From NCBI GenBank assembly GCA_004014935.1, contig CP025326.1:1116001-1180000 (forward strand): a stretch of 64,000 bases of DNA, given 5' to 3'. This stretch comes from Saccharomycopsis malanga (Eukaryota; Ascomycota; Saccharomycetes; Ascoideales; Saccharomycopsidaceae). The stretch's first letter is position 1; every line of letters begins with the position of its first letter. A program made the position numbers and the translations under genes. The notes under the pieces were generated by a model, which saw nothing but the letters and a program-made list of their open reading frames with translations, did not search any database and was not told where the DNA came from. Of this stretch, positions 1 through 8,125 are shown in pieces.

Positions 1-453
1 TTTTATATCTATTTTACAAATCAAATGTTGAATGTCCCTTCATGGTAGCAGTGCAATAAGACGATGATTAATATACATGTATTGTGAAGCATCACCTATA
101 CATTAGAATTGGAATCCACGAAGAATGGAAATGATTAATCAAGCAGATATATAAATTATAGTCGTATTGTTGCTCGCATTGTTAACATAAGCTAGTACTC
201 ATATATCAGAACAGAAACAGTACTCTGATATACTGGATGCTCTGATATCTGTTCTGCCCATGGGAAAGGCTTGATAAAATTGTAGGTTTCAAATCGCAAT
301 ACTTTTATGAAAACTTACACACTTTACCGTAAATGTCTGGTAGTTAGCAAGCTGAGATGCCTGTTTGCTCAATTTCACCAACGGTAGATATTCCATTTGA
401 CTTCCATGTCTCTATGGCCATAAGGTGTAGTACATACTTGTAAATGGTCAATT
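1..453. other. 3' flank of the GH16-like gene, no gene seen
   Basis: AT-rich sequence beyond the stop of the minus-strand gene at 454. The only structure I see is a pair of inverted octamers, CAGAACAG at 207-214 and CTGTTCTG at 249-256, about 34 bp apart. These could form a weak hairpin. No ORF is supported. Confidence 0.5.
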
Positions 454-1236
454 TTAGACGTTGATTGACATTTTTCCAAAAGGTTTCATATCAATTGGAT
501 TGTTCATCACTGCGCGAGCCCCAGACCTGAGAGTTGAACCTTCAAACACCCCATCAGGTTTCGCCTCGGTGTAAAAGTTGGCTCCGGTATGATCTTGTAA
601 AGTTATAGATTTCAATTCTGCAGTGTGTACTTTCAGACCCCCGTCATTGAGTTCTTCAATCATAAAACCCACTGTTGCTGGGTCGTTGAGGAAAATGTCT
701 TGATTACTGAGGGATGCCTTGGACATCGTCTTAACTACCTTGTTATTCACAGAATATAAAATTTTGTCATTTGTCCATTCAAAAGAATAATCGTAAAATC
801 CAGATGTCAAGTCAACTCCAACATTAGTGTATTCTGATTCTGAGAAAGTGCCATTGATTGTCGGGACCACGTAACTGGCGTTTTCACCATGAACAGAGAG
901 TCCTATTCCAGTATGTGGTGTATATATCTTTGCTGATGTCAAGGCATCTCCAGGAGAAGCCTTTGCTTTGTATGTCACTTTACCATATTTGATATAGAAT
1001 TCAGAAATCATTGTCGAAGGCTCTTTAGTAGAGTCTGTGCGTAATACGGTTGACTCGTCTTCGGGCGTCGGCTCATATTGACCAAATTTGTTGAAATATT
1101 GTAAGGGTTGAGGGTCGGTTGCATTAGCAAAGCTGAGATACAACTCATCAGTTGTCCCAGTACCATATAATATACCTTTGAAGGAAGCGTTGGCGAAAGT
1201 AGTACTTAGTAGAAGAGCAAGTATTTGAAAATGCAT
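454..1236 (-). CDS. secreted GH16/Crh-like protein, probable catalytically dead member
   Basis: 260 aa, ATG start. Residues 1-17 form a hydrophobic signal peptide ending near ANA|SF, so the product should enter the secretory pathway. Several N-glycosylation sequons are visible (NAT, NAS, NGT). The middle has the layout of the concanavalin A-like GH16 fold: YGKVTYKAKASPG matches the strand before the active site, and FYDYSFEWTNDKILYSVNNK matches the family's F-Y-F-W-T-x-D-x-I-x-Y-x-V-N/D-x-K block. The GH16 catalytic signature (E-x-D-x-x-E, DEIDIE in Crh transglycosylases) should lie between these blocks. Here it reads HTGIGLSVHGEN, with no acidic triad. No cysteine-rich chitin-binding module and no C-terminal GPI signal are seen. 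The best reading is a cell-wall or secreted lectin-like pseudoenzyme. The fold assignment comes from motif memory only. Confidence 0.6.
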   Translation of the reverse strand: MHFQILALLLSTTFANASFKGILYGTGTTDELYLSFANATDPQPLQYFNKFGQYEPTPEDESTVLRTDSTKEPSTMISEFYIKYGKVTYKAKASPGDALTSAKIYTPHTGIGLSVHGENASYVVPTINGTFSESEYTNVGVDLTSGFYDYSFEWTNDKILYSVNNKVVKTMSKASLSNQDIFLNDPATVGFMIEELNDGGLKVHTAELKSITLQDHTGANFYTEAKPDGVFEGSTLRSGARAVMNNPIDMKPFGKMSINV

Positions 1237-2298
1237 ATTTGGTAAAATGTAACAGTAGTCAAAGTTGGAAAAGTATAAAAAAGAATAAAAGATACAAAAG
1301 AACGTGGACGAAATATGCTATATATACGTCTTTCAACAATGCCAAGGCATCAAAATGCCGAGCATTGTGATTACTGTTATGAATAAAGGGTGAATTATAA
1401 AGAGACGAACTAGATCCTCATAAACTATAGCAAATCGAGGCTAAAATCCTTTATTAGCTAGTTCCTGAGTATTCTCCACTAGTAACGGCACCAAACTCCA
1501 CGAGTTGCCTAACTGAGGCCCATTTTTCATCATGGCTTGAATTCATTGTGTATTACCATTACTAAGTATGAGGCTTCATGTTGAGGAATGTTGCATTAGA
1601 AAAGGGATAAACCTAACTGATAATGTAAACATATACTTAATAGTCACCTGATAATAGCAAATAAATACTTGTGTTAAAGGTGATACATAAATCATCTATT
1701 ATATATGGCTAAAAAAATATATACTCTCATTCCTCAAATCCTGTATGAACTACAACCAGGCAGTATCTGTAAAAAAACATTGACGTAGAAAATCAGTTGT
1801 AGACCGCATTCTACATTAGTAGTTTCTAAACCCTGAGGATCTGGATTTAGTCGATCTTATTCATATTCTACTAACCAATCTCACACTATGTATATAAACT
1901 CAGTTTCCCGAATTTAGCATCCATTAGCATATAAATCCCTTTATTTTGAAATATATGATATTATTATTATATAATTGGCTTATAGTTGTATCTTGTTCAA
2001 AATGAGTGTTAGAATAATATAATAAATACTAGGCTTGATTGGGGTTTCCCCACTAAATTATACCAAATCCCTTTAGACATGCTATATATATATAAAACTG
2101 ATATCTACTGGGCTGGAAATATATGATGTTATTATTTACTGGACTGGAAATATAGGATATTATAAAAAACCTCATACAATATTTGAAGATTATGAGCCCC
2201 GCCCAACATAATGGAAAACGGTGATATATCAACATTGGCAATATTGAAATAGAGTATGAATAAATAACTCTTTAAACAACCAGAGGAGCAGACGAGAG
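1237..2298. other. divergent promoter region between the GH16-like gene and TAF6
   Basis: About 1.06 kb of AT-rich intergenic DNA that must hold both promoters. The only recognisable content is a tail fragment of the dispersed repeat family at 2031-2165, annotated separately. I see no convincing ORF. A short minus-strand ORF at 2053-2241 lies inside the repeat and is not supported. Confidence 0.5.
2031..2165 (+). repeat. 3'-tail fragment of the tRNA-like dispersed repeat
   Basis: This piece carries, in order, TTGATTGGGGTTT, ACCAAATCCCTTTAGACATG, AACTGATATCTACTGGGCTGG and AAATATATGATGTTATTATT. The same ordered blocks form the 3' half of the copies at 46.1 and 50.8 kb. The last block is duplicated (TACTGGACTGGAAATATAGG). 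No tRNA-like head is present, so the fragment is truncated at its 5' end. Similarity was judged by eye. Confidence 0.6.
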
Positions 2299-4029
2299 AT
2301 GCCACCTGCTGCTACGCCGATTCCGGCGTCAAATTCTTTGTGGTCGCCGTTAGACACGGTGAAGGATGCTGCAGAGCTGTTAGGAATATCGAATCTTCCG
2401 CCTGAGGTTGCGAACGTGGTGGCGATGGATATTGAGTATCGGATTTTTCAGATTACTGAGCAGGCGTTGAAGTTTATGCGTCGGTCAAAGAGAAAGACAT
2501 TATGTACGCGCGACATCAACAAGGCGTTGAAGGTGTTGAATGTAGAGCCGTTGTATGGCTATAATGTGTCACGTCCCTTGAGTTTCAAGCAAGCGCTAGT
2601 GGGGCCTGGACAGACGCTTTATTATATTGATGACAACCAGGTGGATTTTGAAAAGTTAATCAACAGTCCTTTGCCGAAAATCCCTCGTTTAGTGACATTC
2701 ACGGCGCATTGGTTAGCGATTGAGGGTGTGCAACCTAATATTCCTCAGAATCCGCTGGTGTCAGAGATCAAAGCTTTAGCACCATCTGAGCGGGGTTCAA
2801 TGCAAAACTTGATTCTTAACAGTAATTCTGCGCTCGAAGATGTCTCTAAAGGAGCCACTACAAGCTCTACTAATGGAAGAGCTTTGAATGGAGCCAAAAC
2901 GTTTGATAACAACTTACCTATTAAACCGCTTATCAAGCATGTTTTATCCAAAGAATTGCAGTTGTATTTCAACAAGATTATCCAGGTGCTTACATCTTCG
3001 CCAGCAAATAACCCTGAATACGAGCATCTAAAAACTTCTGCGTTAGTGTCTCTTAGGTCTGATCCTGGTCTTCATCAGTTGGTGCCCTATTTTATTCAGT
3101 TTATTTCCGAAACTATCACCAGCAGTCTTCAAGATATCCTGCTTCTCCACATCATGCTTGAGTCCATATACTCGTTGCTTCTGAACGAACACATTTTTCT
3201 CGATCCGTACATACATTCTCTCATGCCATGTATTTTAACTCTTTTGCTAGCCAGAAAGATTGGCAAGTTGCCGCGCGCCGGGGAAAACACCGACACGGCG
3301 ATAGAAACATATCTTGATGAGATATTGGCCATCCGAGAGTTTGCCGCAAGCTTGCTTGACCACATCTTGAAGAATTATGGAAACAATTACAATACCTTGA
3401 AGCCACGCGTGGCCCGCACATTATTGAAAGCTTTGTTGCAATCCAGCATAAATGATATTGGCAACGGATATAAAGATACCGAAGGAGAAGTCACTGAAAA
3501 CAAGAATGCCGACCAGAAAGATGACACTGAAAAACCAACCACTGACAAACCCTTTGACAAACAAAGCTTGGAGAAATTGTACACTAAAAACTTGTTCCGT
3601 AACTTTGGCAGCTATTATGGTGCTGTGATTGGAATTAGAAAGCTTGGAAAGGAAATTATTCGTTTGGTGTTGGTAGGAAACTTGAAAATATGGTATGAAT
3701 TCATTTTCTTTGAAACGTCCAAAGAAAACAACAACAATCAAGACATTGAAATGACAGATGTGGACAACATAGATTCTTCTGAAGATACTGACTTGACTCA
3801 GAAGATTGTGCTCAAGGAAAAAAAGATTCTTGTTTCGAGCGTGATCGATACACTCCGAGTGTTAAAAAGCGATGTGGCTGGTAAACAAGAGTTTGACCAG
3901 CAAGAACAAACAAACGAAGCCCTTGTCGAACGGTTAAAAGACAGAATAGGTGCTGGTTTGGCGGATGAAATTTTAAAACAGCCTGATGGTAAGGAAATTA
4001 CCGACGCCATTTTTTTTGGAGAAATTTAA
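2299..4029 (+). CDS. TAF6: TFIID/SAGA subunit TAF6 (histone H4-like TAF)
   Basis: 576 aa, ATG start. TAF6 is a core subunit of TFIID and SAGA and pairs with TAF9 through a histone fold in the nucleus. Residues 4-80 contain the H4-like histone fold (WSPLDTVKDAAE, then AMDIEYRIFQITEQALKFMR, SKRKTLCTRDINKALKVLN). It is followed directly by the conserved NVEPLYGY linker and the VDFEKLINSPLPKIPR and HWLAIEGVQP blocks that define the TAF6 family. The region from about 210 to 380 is helical and matches the TAF6C HEAT-repeat domain. Residues 395-425 and 480-505 are acidic, low-complexity inserts. Codon 27 is CTG (2377-2379) in the context VKDAAE-x-LGISN, where S. cerevisiae TAF6 has VKDVAESLG, which supports CTG=Ser. 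Length is near the usual 500-550 aa. Confidence 0.95.
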   Translation: MPPAATPIPASNSLWSPLDTVKDAAELLGISNLPPEVANVVAMDIEYRIFQITEQALKFMRRSKRKTLCTRDINKALKVLNVEPLYGYNVSRPLSFKQALVGPGQTLYYIDDNQVDFEKLINSPLPKIPRLVTFTAHWLAIEGVQPNIPQNPLVSEIKALAPSERGSMQNLILNSNSALEDVSKGATTSSTNGRALNGAKTFDNNLPIKPLIKHVLSKELQLYFNKIIQVLTSSPANNPEYEHLKTSALVSLRSDPGLHQLVPYFIQFISETITSSLQDILLLHIMLESIYSLLLNEHIFLDPYIHSLMPCILTLLLARKIGKLPRAGENTDTAIETYLDEILAIREFAASLLDHILKNYGNNYNTLKPRVARTLLKALLQSSINDIGNGYKDTEGEVTENKNADQKDDTEKPTTDKPFDKQSLEKLYTKNLFRNFGSYYGAVIGIRKLGKEIIRLVLVGNLKIWYEFIFFETSKENNNNQDIEMTDVDNIDSSEDTDLTQKIVLKEKKILVSSVIDTLRVLKSDVAGKQEFDQQEQTNEALVERLKDRIGAGLADEILKQPDGKEITDAIFFGEI

Positions 4030-4821
4030 ATAGTTTTTATTATTGTTTATTGTATTATTTACGCTCTGTTATGTTAAGTTTTATCGTAAACGGTAATAGG
4101 TTGTTTTGCACTCAAATACTTTGAACTGTTCGAAACAGTCAAGCTGCTGTTGAGACTATTATCCAGCTGGGTATATGCTGCCTTACAATGTTGGTCAAAG
4201 CAACAAATAAATTAGGTAAAGTTTAATATTTACTATTTATTTAATGATGTTCAAGTAGCCAGAGTCACTGTTTAGCTGATAATGTTCAAGTAACAAAAAG
4301 TTAATCCTAATAACCAGATAAAACAGCTACACCAAAACTGTTATGATTGTATCAATTCCTTTTATTTTCCAATACAATCGCAAGAGAAACAACATTTTAT
4401 TACCTGTCTGTAATTAAACTTTTGTTTTGAACAAGAATTAGTATTGAGAAGTAGAGTAGATACAATTTATCAAACATAAAATAATGACAAATTCAAAAAC
4501 TACATACACCAAACTATGTTTTCATGCTCATTTAAGCCATCATCAAAACATTTTTTTTATATTCAGTACTCTTTACTATTATATCTCAAACTATTGATTT
4601 TTGCAGTTCAACCTAATCTCATACTTATCGGAAACCGATCTCCATTGAGAATCCCTCATTTCAAGCACTCTTTCTCTCTTCAATCACTCTTTTCTAACAT
4701 AATACCTTATTTTACAACTAACCATCCAATACTCTCCCGAAAATTGACATTTATCTCTTAATTTAGCCGTCTTGTCAATACAATAATGGAAGAGTGTGGT
4801 TTTTGCCCTGCAAGTCGGGGA

Positions 4822-4828
4822 TGAGTCA
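4822..4828 (+). promoter_or_regulatory. Gcn4 (general amino-acid control) site upstream of LYS9
   Basis: TGAGTCA is a perfect match to the Gcn4 consensus TGASTCA, 113 bp upstream of the LYS9 start codon. Lysine biosynthesis genes are classic Gcn4 targets in yeasts. The site and its position are read directly; function is inferred. No Lys14-type TCCRNYGGA site was recognised nearby. Confidence 0.7.
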
Positions 4829-4849
4829 GAGCGGATACGGCTAAAAAGG

Positions 4850-4857
4850 TATAAAAT
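4850..4857 (+). promoter_or_regulatory. TATA box of LYS9
   Basis: TATAAAAT, 92 bp upstream of the LYS9 ATG and 21 bp downstream of the Gcn4 site. This is a typical inducible yeast core-promoter arrangement. Confidence 0.55.
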
Positions 4858-4941
4858 TTCATACTTCTTCCTCTTCTCCCTCTTCTTCTTCTTTTTTTTT
4901 TTCTTCCAGATTTAAAGTACAATTGATATCGATATACAAAG

Positions 4942-6276
4942 ATGACCAAACAAGTGCTATTGCTCGGAAGCGGTTTTGTTGCCAAGCCAACTGTTGACAT
5001 TTTGGCTGGCACTGAGGGTGTTGAAGTCACTGTTGCTTGCCGTACTTTAGAAAACGCTACCAAGTTGGCTGGAACCAATGCCAAGGCTATTTCCTTAGAT
5101 GTCACTGATGAAAAGGCTTTGGATTCCGAGGTGTCCAAAGTTGATGTTGTGATTTCCTTGATTCCATATATATATCACGCTACGGTAGTCAAGTCTGCCA
5201 TCAGAAACAAGAAGAATGTCGTCACCACCTCTTATATTTCTCCAGCTTTGAAAGAACTTGAGCCGGAAATCAAGAAGGCTGGAATCACTGTTATGAACGA
5301 AATTGGGTTAGATCCTGGCATTGATCATTTATATGCTGTCAAGACCATCGATGAGGTACATAAAGCTGGCGGAAAGATCAAGTCATTTTTAAGTTACTGT
5401 GGTGGTTTGCCAGCCCCTGAAGACTCTGATAATCCTTTGGGTTACAAGTTTTCCTGGTCTTCTCGTGGCGTTTTGCTTGCTTTGAGAAACAGTGCTCAAT
5501 ACTGGAAAGACGGTAAGGTAGAAAGCGTTACCTCGGAAGAATTGATGGCCAGTGCTAAGCCTTACTTTATATATCCTGGATTTGCCTTTGTAGCTTATCC
5601 GAATCGTGATTCCACCCCTTATAAGGAACTATATCAGATTCCAGAGGCTGAAACCATTGTAAGAGGTACCTTGCGTTATCAAGGTTTCCCAGAGTTCGTC
5701 AAGGTTCTTGTGGACATTGGTTTTTTGAAAGAGGACCCGGTTCCAGAATTGAAAACCAAAATTCCTTGGAAACAAGCTTTGGCTGTCATCTTGGGAGTCA
5801 GTTCTACAAAGAAAGAAGATTTGATCAAAGCCATTGAATCAAAAGCCAACTTCCCTTCAGAAGCAGAACGTGAAAGAATTTTGAACGGATTCAATTGGTT
5901 GGGTTTGTTTGGTGATAATTTGATCACCCCAAGAGGTAACCCATTGGACACTTTATGCGCTACTTTGGAAGAGTTGATGCAATATGGTGACAACGAAAGA
6001 GATTTGGTTGTATTGCAACATAAATTTGGTATCGAATGGTCCGACGGCACTACTGAAACCAGAACTTCCACTTTGGTTGATTACGGAGTGCCAGGCGGTT
6101 ATTCCTCCATGGCTAAAACTGTTGGTGTTCCATGTGCTGTGGCCACTTTACAAGTCTTGGACGGCACTCTCAACGATGTTGGATTGGTAGCCCCACACTC
6201 TCCAAAGGTGGTTTACCCATTGTTGAAGACCTTGAAGGAAAAATACAACATTTATTTGACCGAAAAGACCTTGTAA
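4942..6276 (+). CDS. LYS9: saccharopine dehydrogenase (NADP+, L-glutamate-forming)
   Basis: 444 aa, ATG start preceded by a pyrimidine-rich leader. Lys9 catalyses the penultimate step of the fungal alpha-aminoadipate pathway, reductive condensation of aminoadipate semialdehyde with glutamate to saccharopine (EC 1.5.1.10), in the cytosol. The N-terminus is a Rossmann NADP-binding loop, LLGSGFVAKPTVDIL (residues 6-20). It is followed by the family blocks VISLIPYIYHATVVKSAI, NEIGLDPGIDHLYAVKTI and SYCGGLPAPEDSDNPLGYKF (saccharopine-binding region). The C-terminal part ends VAPHSPKVVYPLLKTLKEKY. Length equals the usual 446 aa of fungal Lys9. A Gcn4 site and TATA box lie just upstream. Confidence 0.97.
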   Translation: MTKQVLLLGSGFVAKPTVDILAGTEGVEVTVACRTLENATKLAGTNAKAISLDVTDEKALDSEVSKVDVVISLIPYIYHATVVKSAIRNKKNVVTTSYISPALKELEPEIKKAGITVMNEIGLDPGIDHLYAVKTIDEVHKAGGKIKSFLSYCGGLPAPEDSDNPLGYKFSWSSRGVLLALRNSAQYWKDGKVESVTSEELMASAKPYFIYPGFAFVAYPNRDSTPYKELYQIPEAETIVRGTLRYQGFPEFVKVLVDIGFLKEDPVPELKTKIPWKQALAVILGVSSTKKEDLIKAIESKANFPSEAERERILNGFNWLGLFGDNLITPRGNPLDTLCATLEELMQYGDNERDLVVLQHKFGIEWSDGTTETRTSTLVDYGVPGGYSSMAKTVGVPCAVATLQVLDGTLNDVGLVAPHSPKVVYPLLKTLKEKYNIYLTEKTL

Positions 6277-6683
6277 CTGGTTGGAAGGTAGCTTTAAAGT
6301 TTACATAGATTGTTTTTTATGATGTTATTTAGTAGAATGTTTATGTAGAAATTTAAGAGAAAAAAGACTAACTTTTGGATCGAAAATCGTTTTATCTTTT
6401 ATTCAAACTTTCTTAAATAGTAATATTAATGAATATCAAACTTCTGTTAAGCTAGCCGTTGTATCATACATTATTTAAACAATCATATTATTGTGCGATC
6501 CAGCAAACCCGCTTTTTGTTCTATTCTCCCTAGAAGATGTTCAAGTCTTGGCAGAACAAAATTGCTTTTATACGGTAAAGATTGGCTGAGAGTTACAATA
6601 TTTGAATGAATACAACTGCTATAAAAGTGCCATAGTTGGAACACCATAGTTAAACTGGCTGTGTTAGAGCGTTCATCACACCA
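6277..6683. other. LYS9 3' flank and promoter of the small two-exon gene
   Basis: 407 bp of AT-rich spacer between two plus-strand genes. I see no ORF, repeat or strong motif. Confidence 0.4.
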
Positions 6684-7064
6684 ATGGGAAATTGTTTCAG
6701 TGGAGGTTCATCCAAAACCAAAGGACAGCCTGTCCAACAAAGCAGGTCAGAAACAACTGAAAAGCCTGCTAGATTTAACAAACCGACCCGCTCAAAAGGC
6801 CACCAACTAGATACCCAGCCAGAAACACTTTCGCCAAAAGAGGCGGCCGCTAAGGCAGCGGAGGTAAGTTTAAAAACAAACACATCTCCAAATGATCTGG
6901 GAATCTAACATTACTAGAAAAGACTCAGTAAACAAACATCGGAAACAGGGACATTGGGCCAGAAGTTGAACCGTGAAAGGCACAAGTCAATGCTCCAGCA
7001 GCGCCGTGAAAACGCCCAAATGAACCTCCAGCAGCGGAACAACGAGCCCCTTATATATGACTAA
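6684..7064 (+). CDS. small N-myristoylated-type protein, SVIP-like, two exons
   Basis: I read this as a split gene: exon 1 at 6684-6863 (60 codons), intron 6864-6917, exon 2 at 6918-7064, giving 108 aa. The reading frame continues across the junction in phase 0, from PKEAAAKAAE into KRLSKQTSETGTLGQKLNRE, and ends QQRNNEPLIYD. The N-terminus MGNCFSGGSS has Gly2 and Cys4, a classic N-myristoylation plus palmitoylation signal, so membrane attachment is expected. The amphipathic segment EAAAKAAEKRL resembles the A-E-A-A-E-R-R core of VCP-interacting (VIM) motifs in animal SVIP, which also has a myristoylated MG-x-C start and small size. The SVIP comparison is inference. Unspliced, the ORF stops after 74 codons and loses the conserved-looking charged tail. 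Confidence 0.7.
6864..6917 (+). other. 54-nt spliceosomal intron in the small SVIP-like gene
   Basis: The 5' splice site is GTAAGT at 6864, a branch-like TCTAAC lies at 6904-6909, and the 3' splice site is TACTAG ending at 6917. Removal joins GAG to AAA without changing frame, and exon 2 is then open for 48 codons. The intron is short but normal for CUG-clade yeasts. Confidence 0.75.
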
Positions 7065-8125
7065 TACAGTCAGAGCGAGTCCCATGGAGGTGATTGTGTA
7101 CATTCAGGATGTCTAGAGCATGTTAGATGCAACGGGAATTAATAGATGTTTGATAAACGTAAATTGTGAAGATGGACCGTGTAGAGGTTAAGTCATAAGC
7201 TTGATACCTTTAATGAATTTTAAAGATAATACACGGGCTCAAATGAACCCACTAAATAATTAAAAAGAAAAAAAAAAGTTGTGTTATAAATTTTGCCAAT
7301 ATATAAAACTTTTACTTTCCAGTCACTAATATGGAATAAACAATCAATTCACAACGTTAATAAAAGTCTACTCTATGACTTTGAAATTTTATAAGATATT
7401 TACTTTTCGTACTCTTCGCTAGTTTTACGTAATATGCCTTTAGGCTTGGTGAAAAGATGATCCTCATTTATTTTTTTAGCCCAAAGCTTTGCAAGATGTA
7501 ATTACTGAGAAAACGCCATTTTACTTATTATATCATGTCTTATCATTTACCATTTCTACCCGTCGTGTGACTTGCAAAAGAAAACAGTCTCTTCCGACCG
7601 ATAAGATTAAGCTTAAGCGTCATACATTACATGCTCTAGCTCTACAATACATAACTGTAATACCATTCAATTTACGAAGCGTTTGAAAAGCATACGGGAA
7701 TCATAATATATTCTGGTTTTCTGTTCTCTTATGAGAACCAGAATTGTTAGGATGAGAATTGGGAAGAACACCCCCGAGTATACTAATCGCACTACACACA
7801 ACGTAGGAAATATCACCAACATCATAACCAACATAATATAATGATCCACCTTTTTTTTTGTCAATAAACAGCAGATTCAGCATTGGTGAGTGTCGAGTAT
7901 CGAAGATACTTGTTGGGATACTAAGTTTCAGGTTGGCTACTAGCGCATATTAGCATTTGCTTCAAGAATCTTTTCAAAAATTTGTTCGTAGTTGAGAGTT
8001 TTTTTTTTTCCTATCAATTTGACTATTGACTATTGAGTGGCTATAACATTTCCTGACCTCCAGTAACAGTTCTATAGTAGCGATTCCCACCATACGGTTA
8101 AGCGGTCACGAAGTATTTTACACAG
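7065..8125. other. intergenic, promoter of the INP52-like gene
   Basis: About 1.06 kb, AT-rich with several A and T homopolymers (for example 7265-7278, 7850-7860, 8000-8010). Short ORFs at 7489-7686 and 7667-7883 have no recognisable composition or motif and are not called. No repeat of the tRNA-like family was seen here. Confidence 0.4.

Larger units (their letters stand above)
4030..4941. other. TAF6 3' flank and LYS9 promoter
   Basis: AT-rich spacer between two plus-strand genes. The last 140 bp hold the LYS9 promoter motifs listed separately (TGAGTCA, TATAAAAT) and a CT-rich run at about 4863-4909 just before the start codon. A short palindrome around 4122-4136 (ACTGTTCGAAACAGT) lies in the TAF6 3' region. 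The 81-codon ORF at 4516-4761 is AT-rich, low-complexity and unsupported. Confidence 0.5.

Noticed and set aside
4516-4761. 81-codon ORF upstream of LYS9
   Set aside because: Composition is that of AT-rich spacer; no motif.
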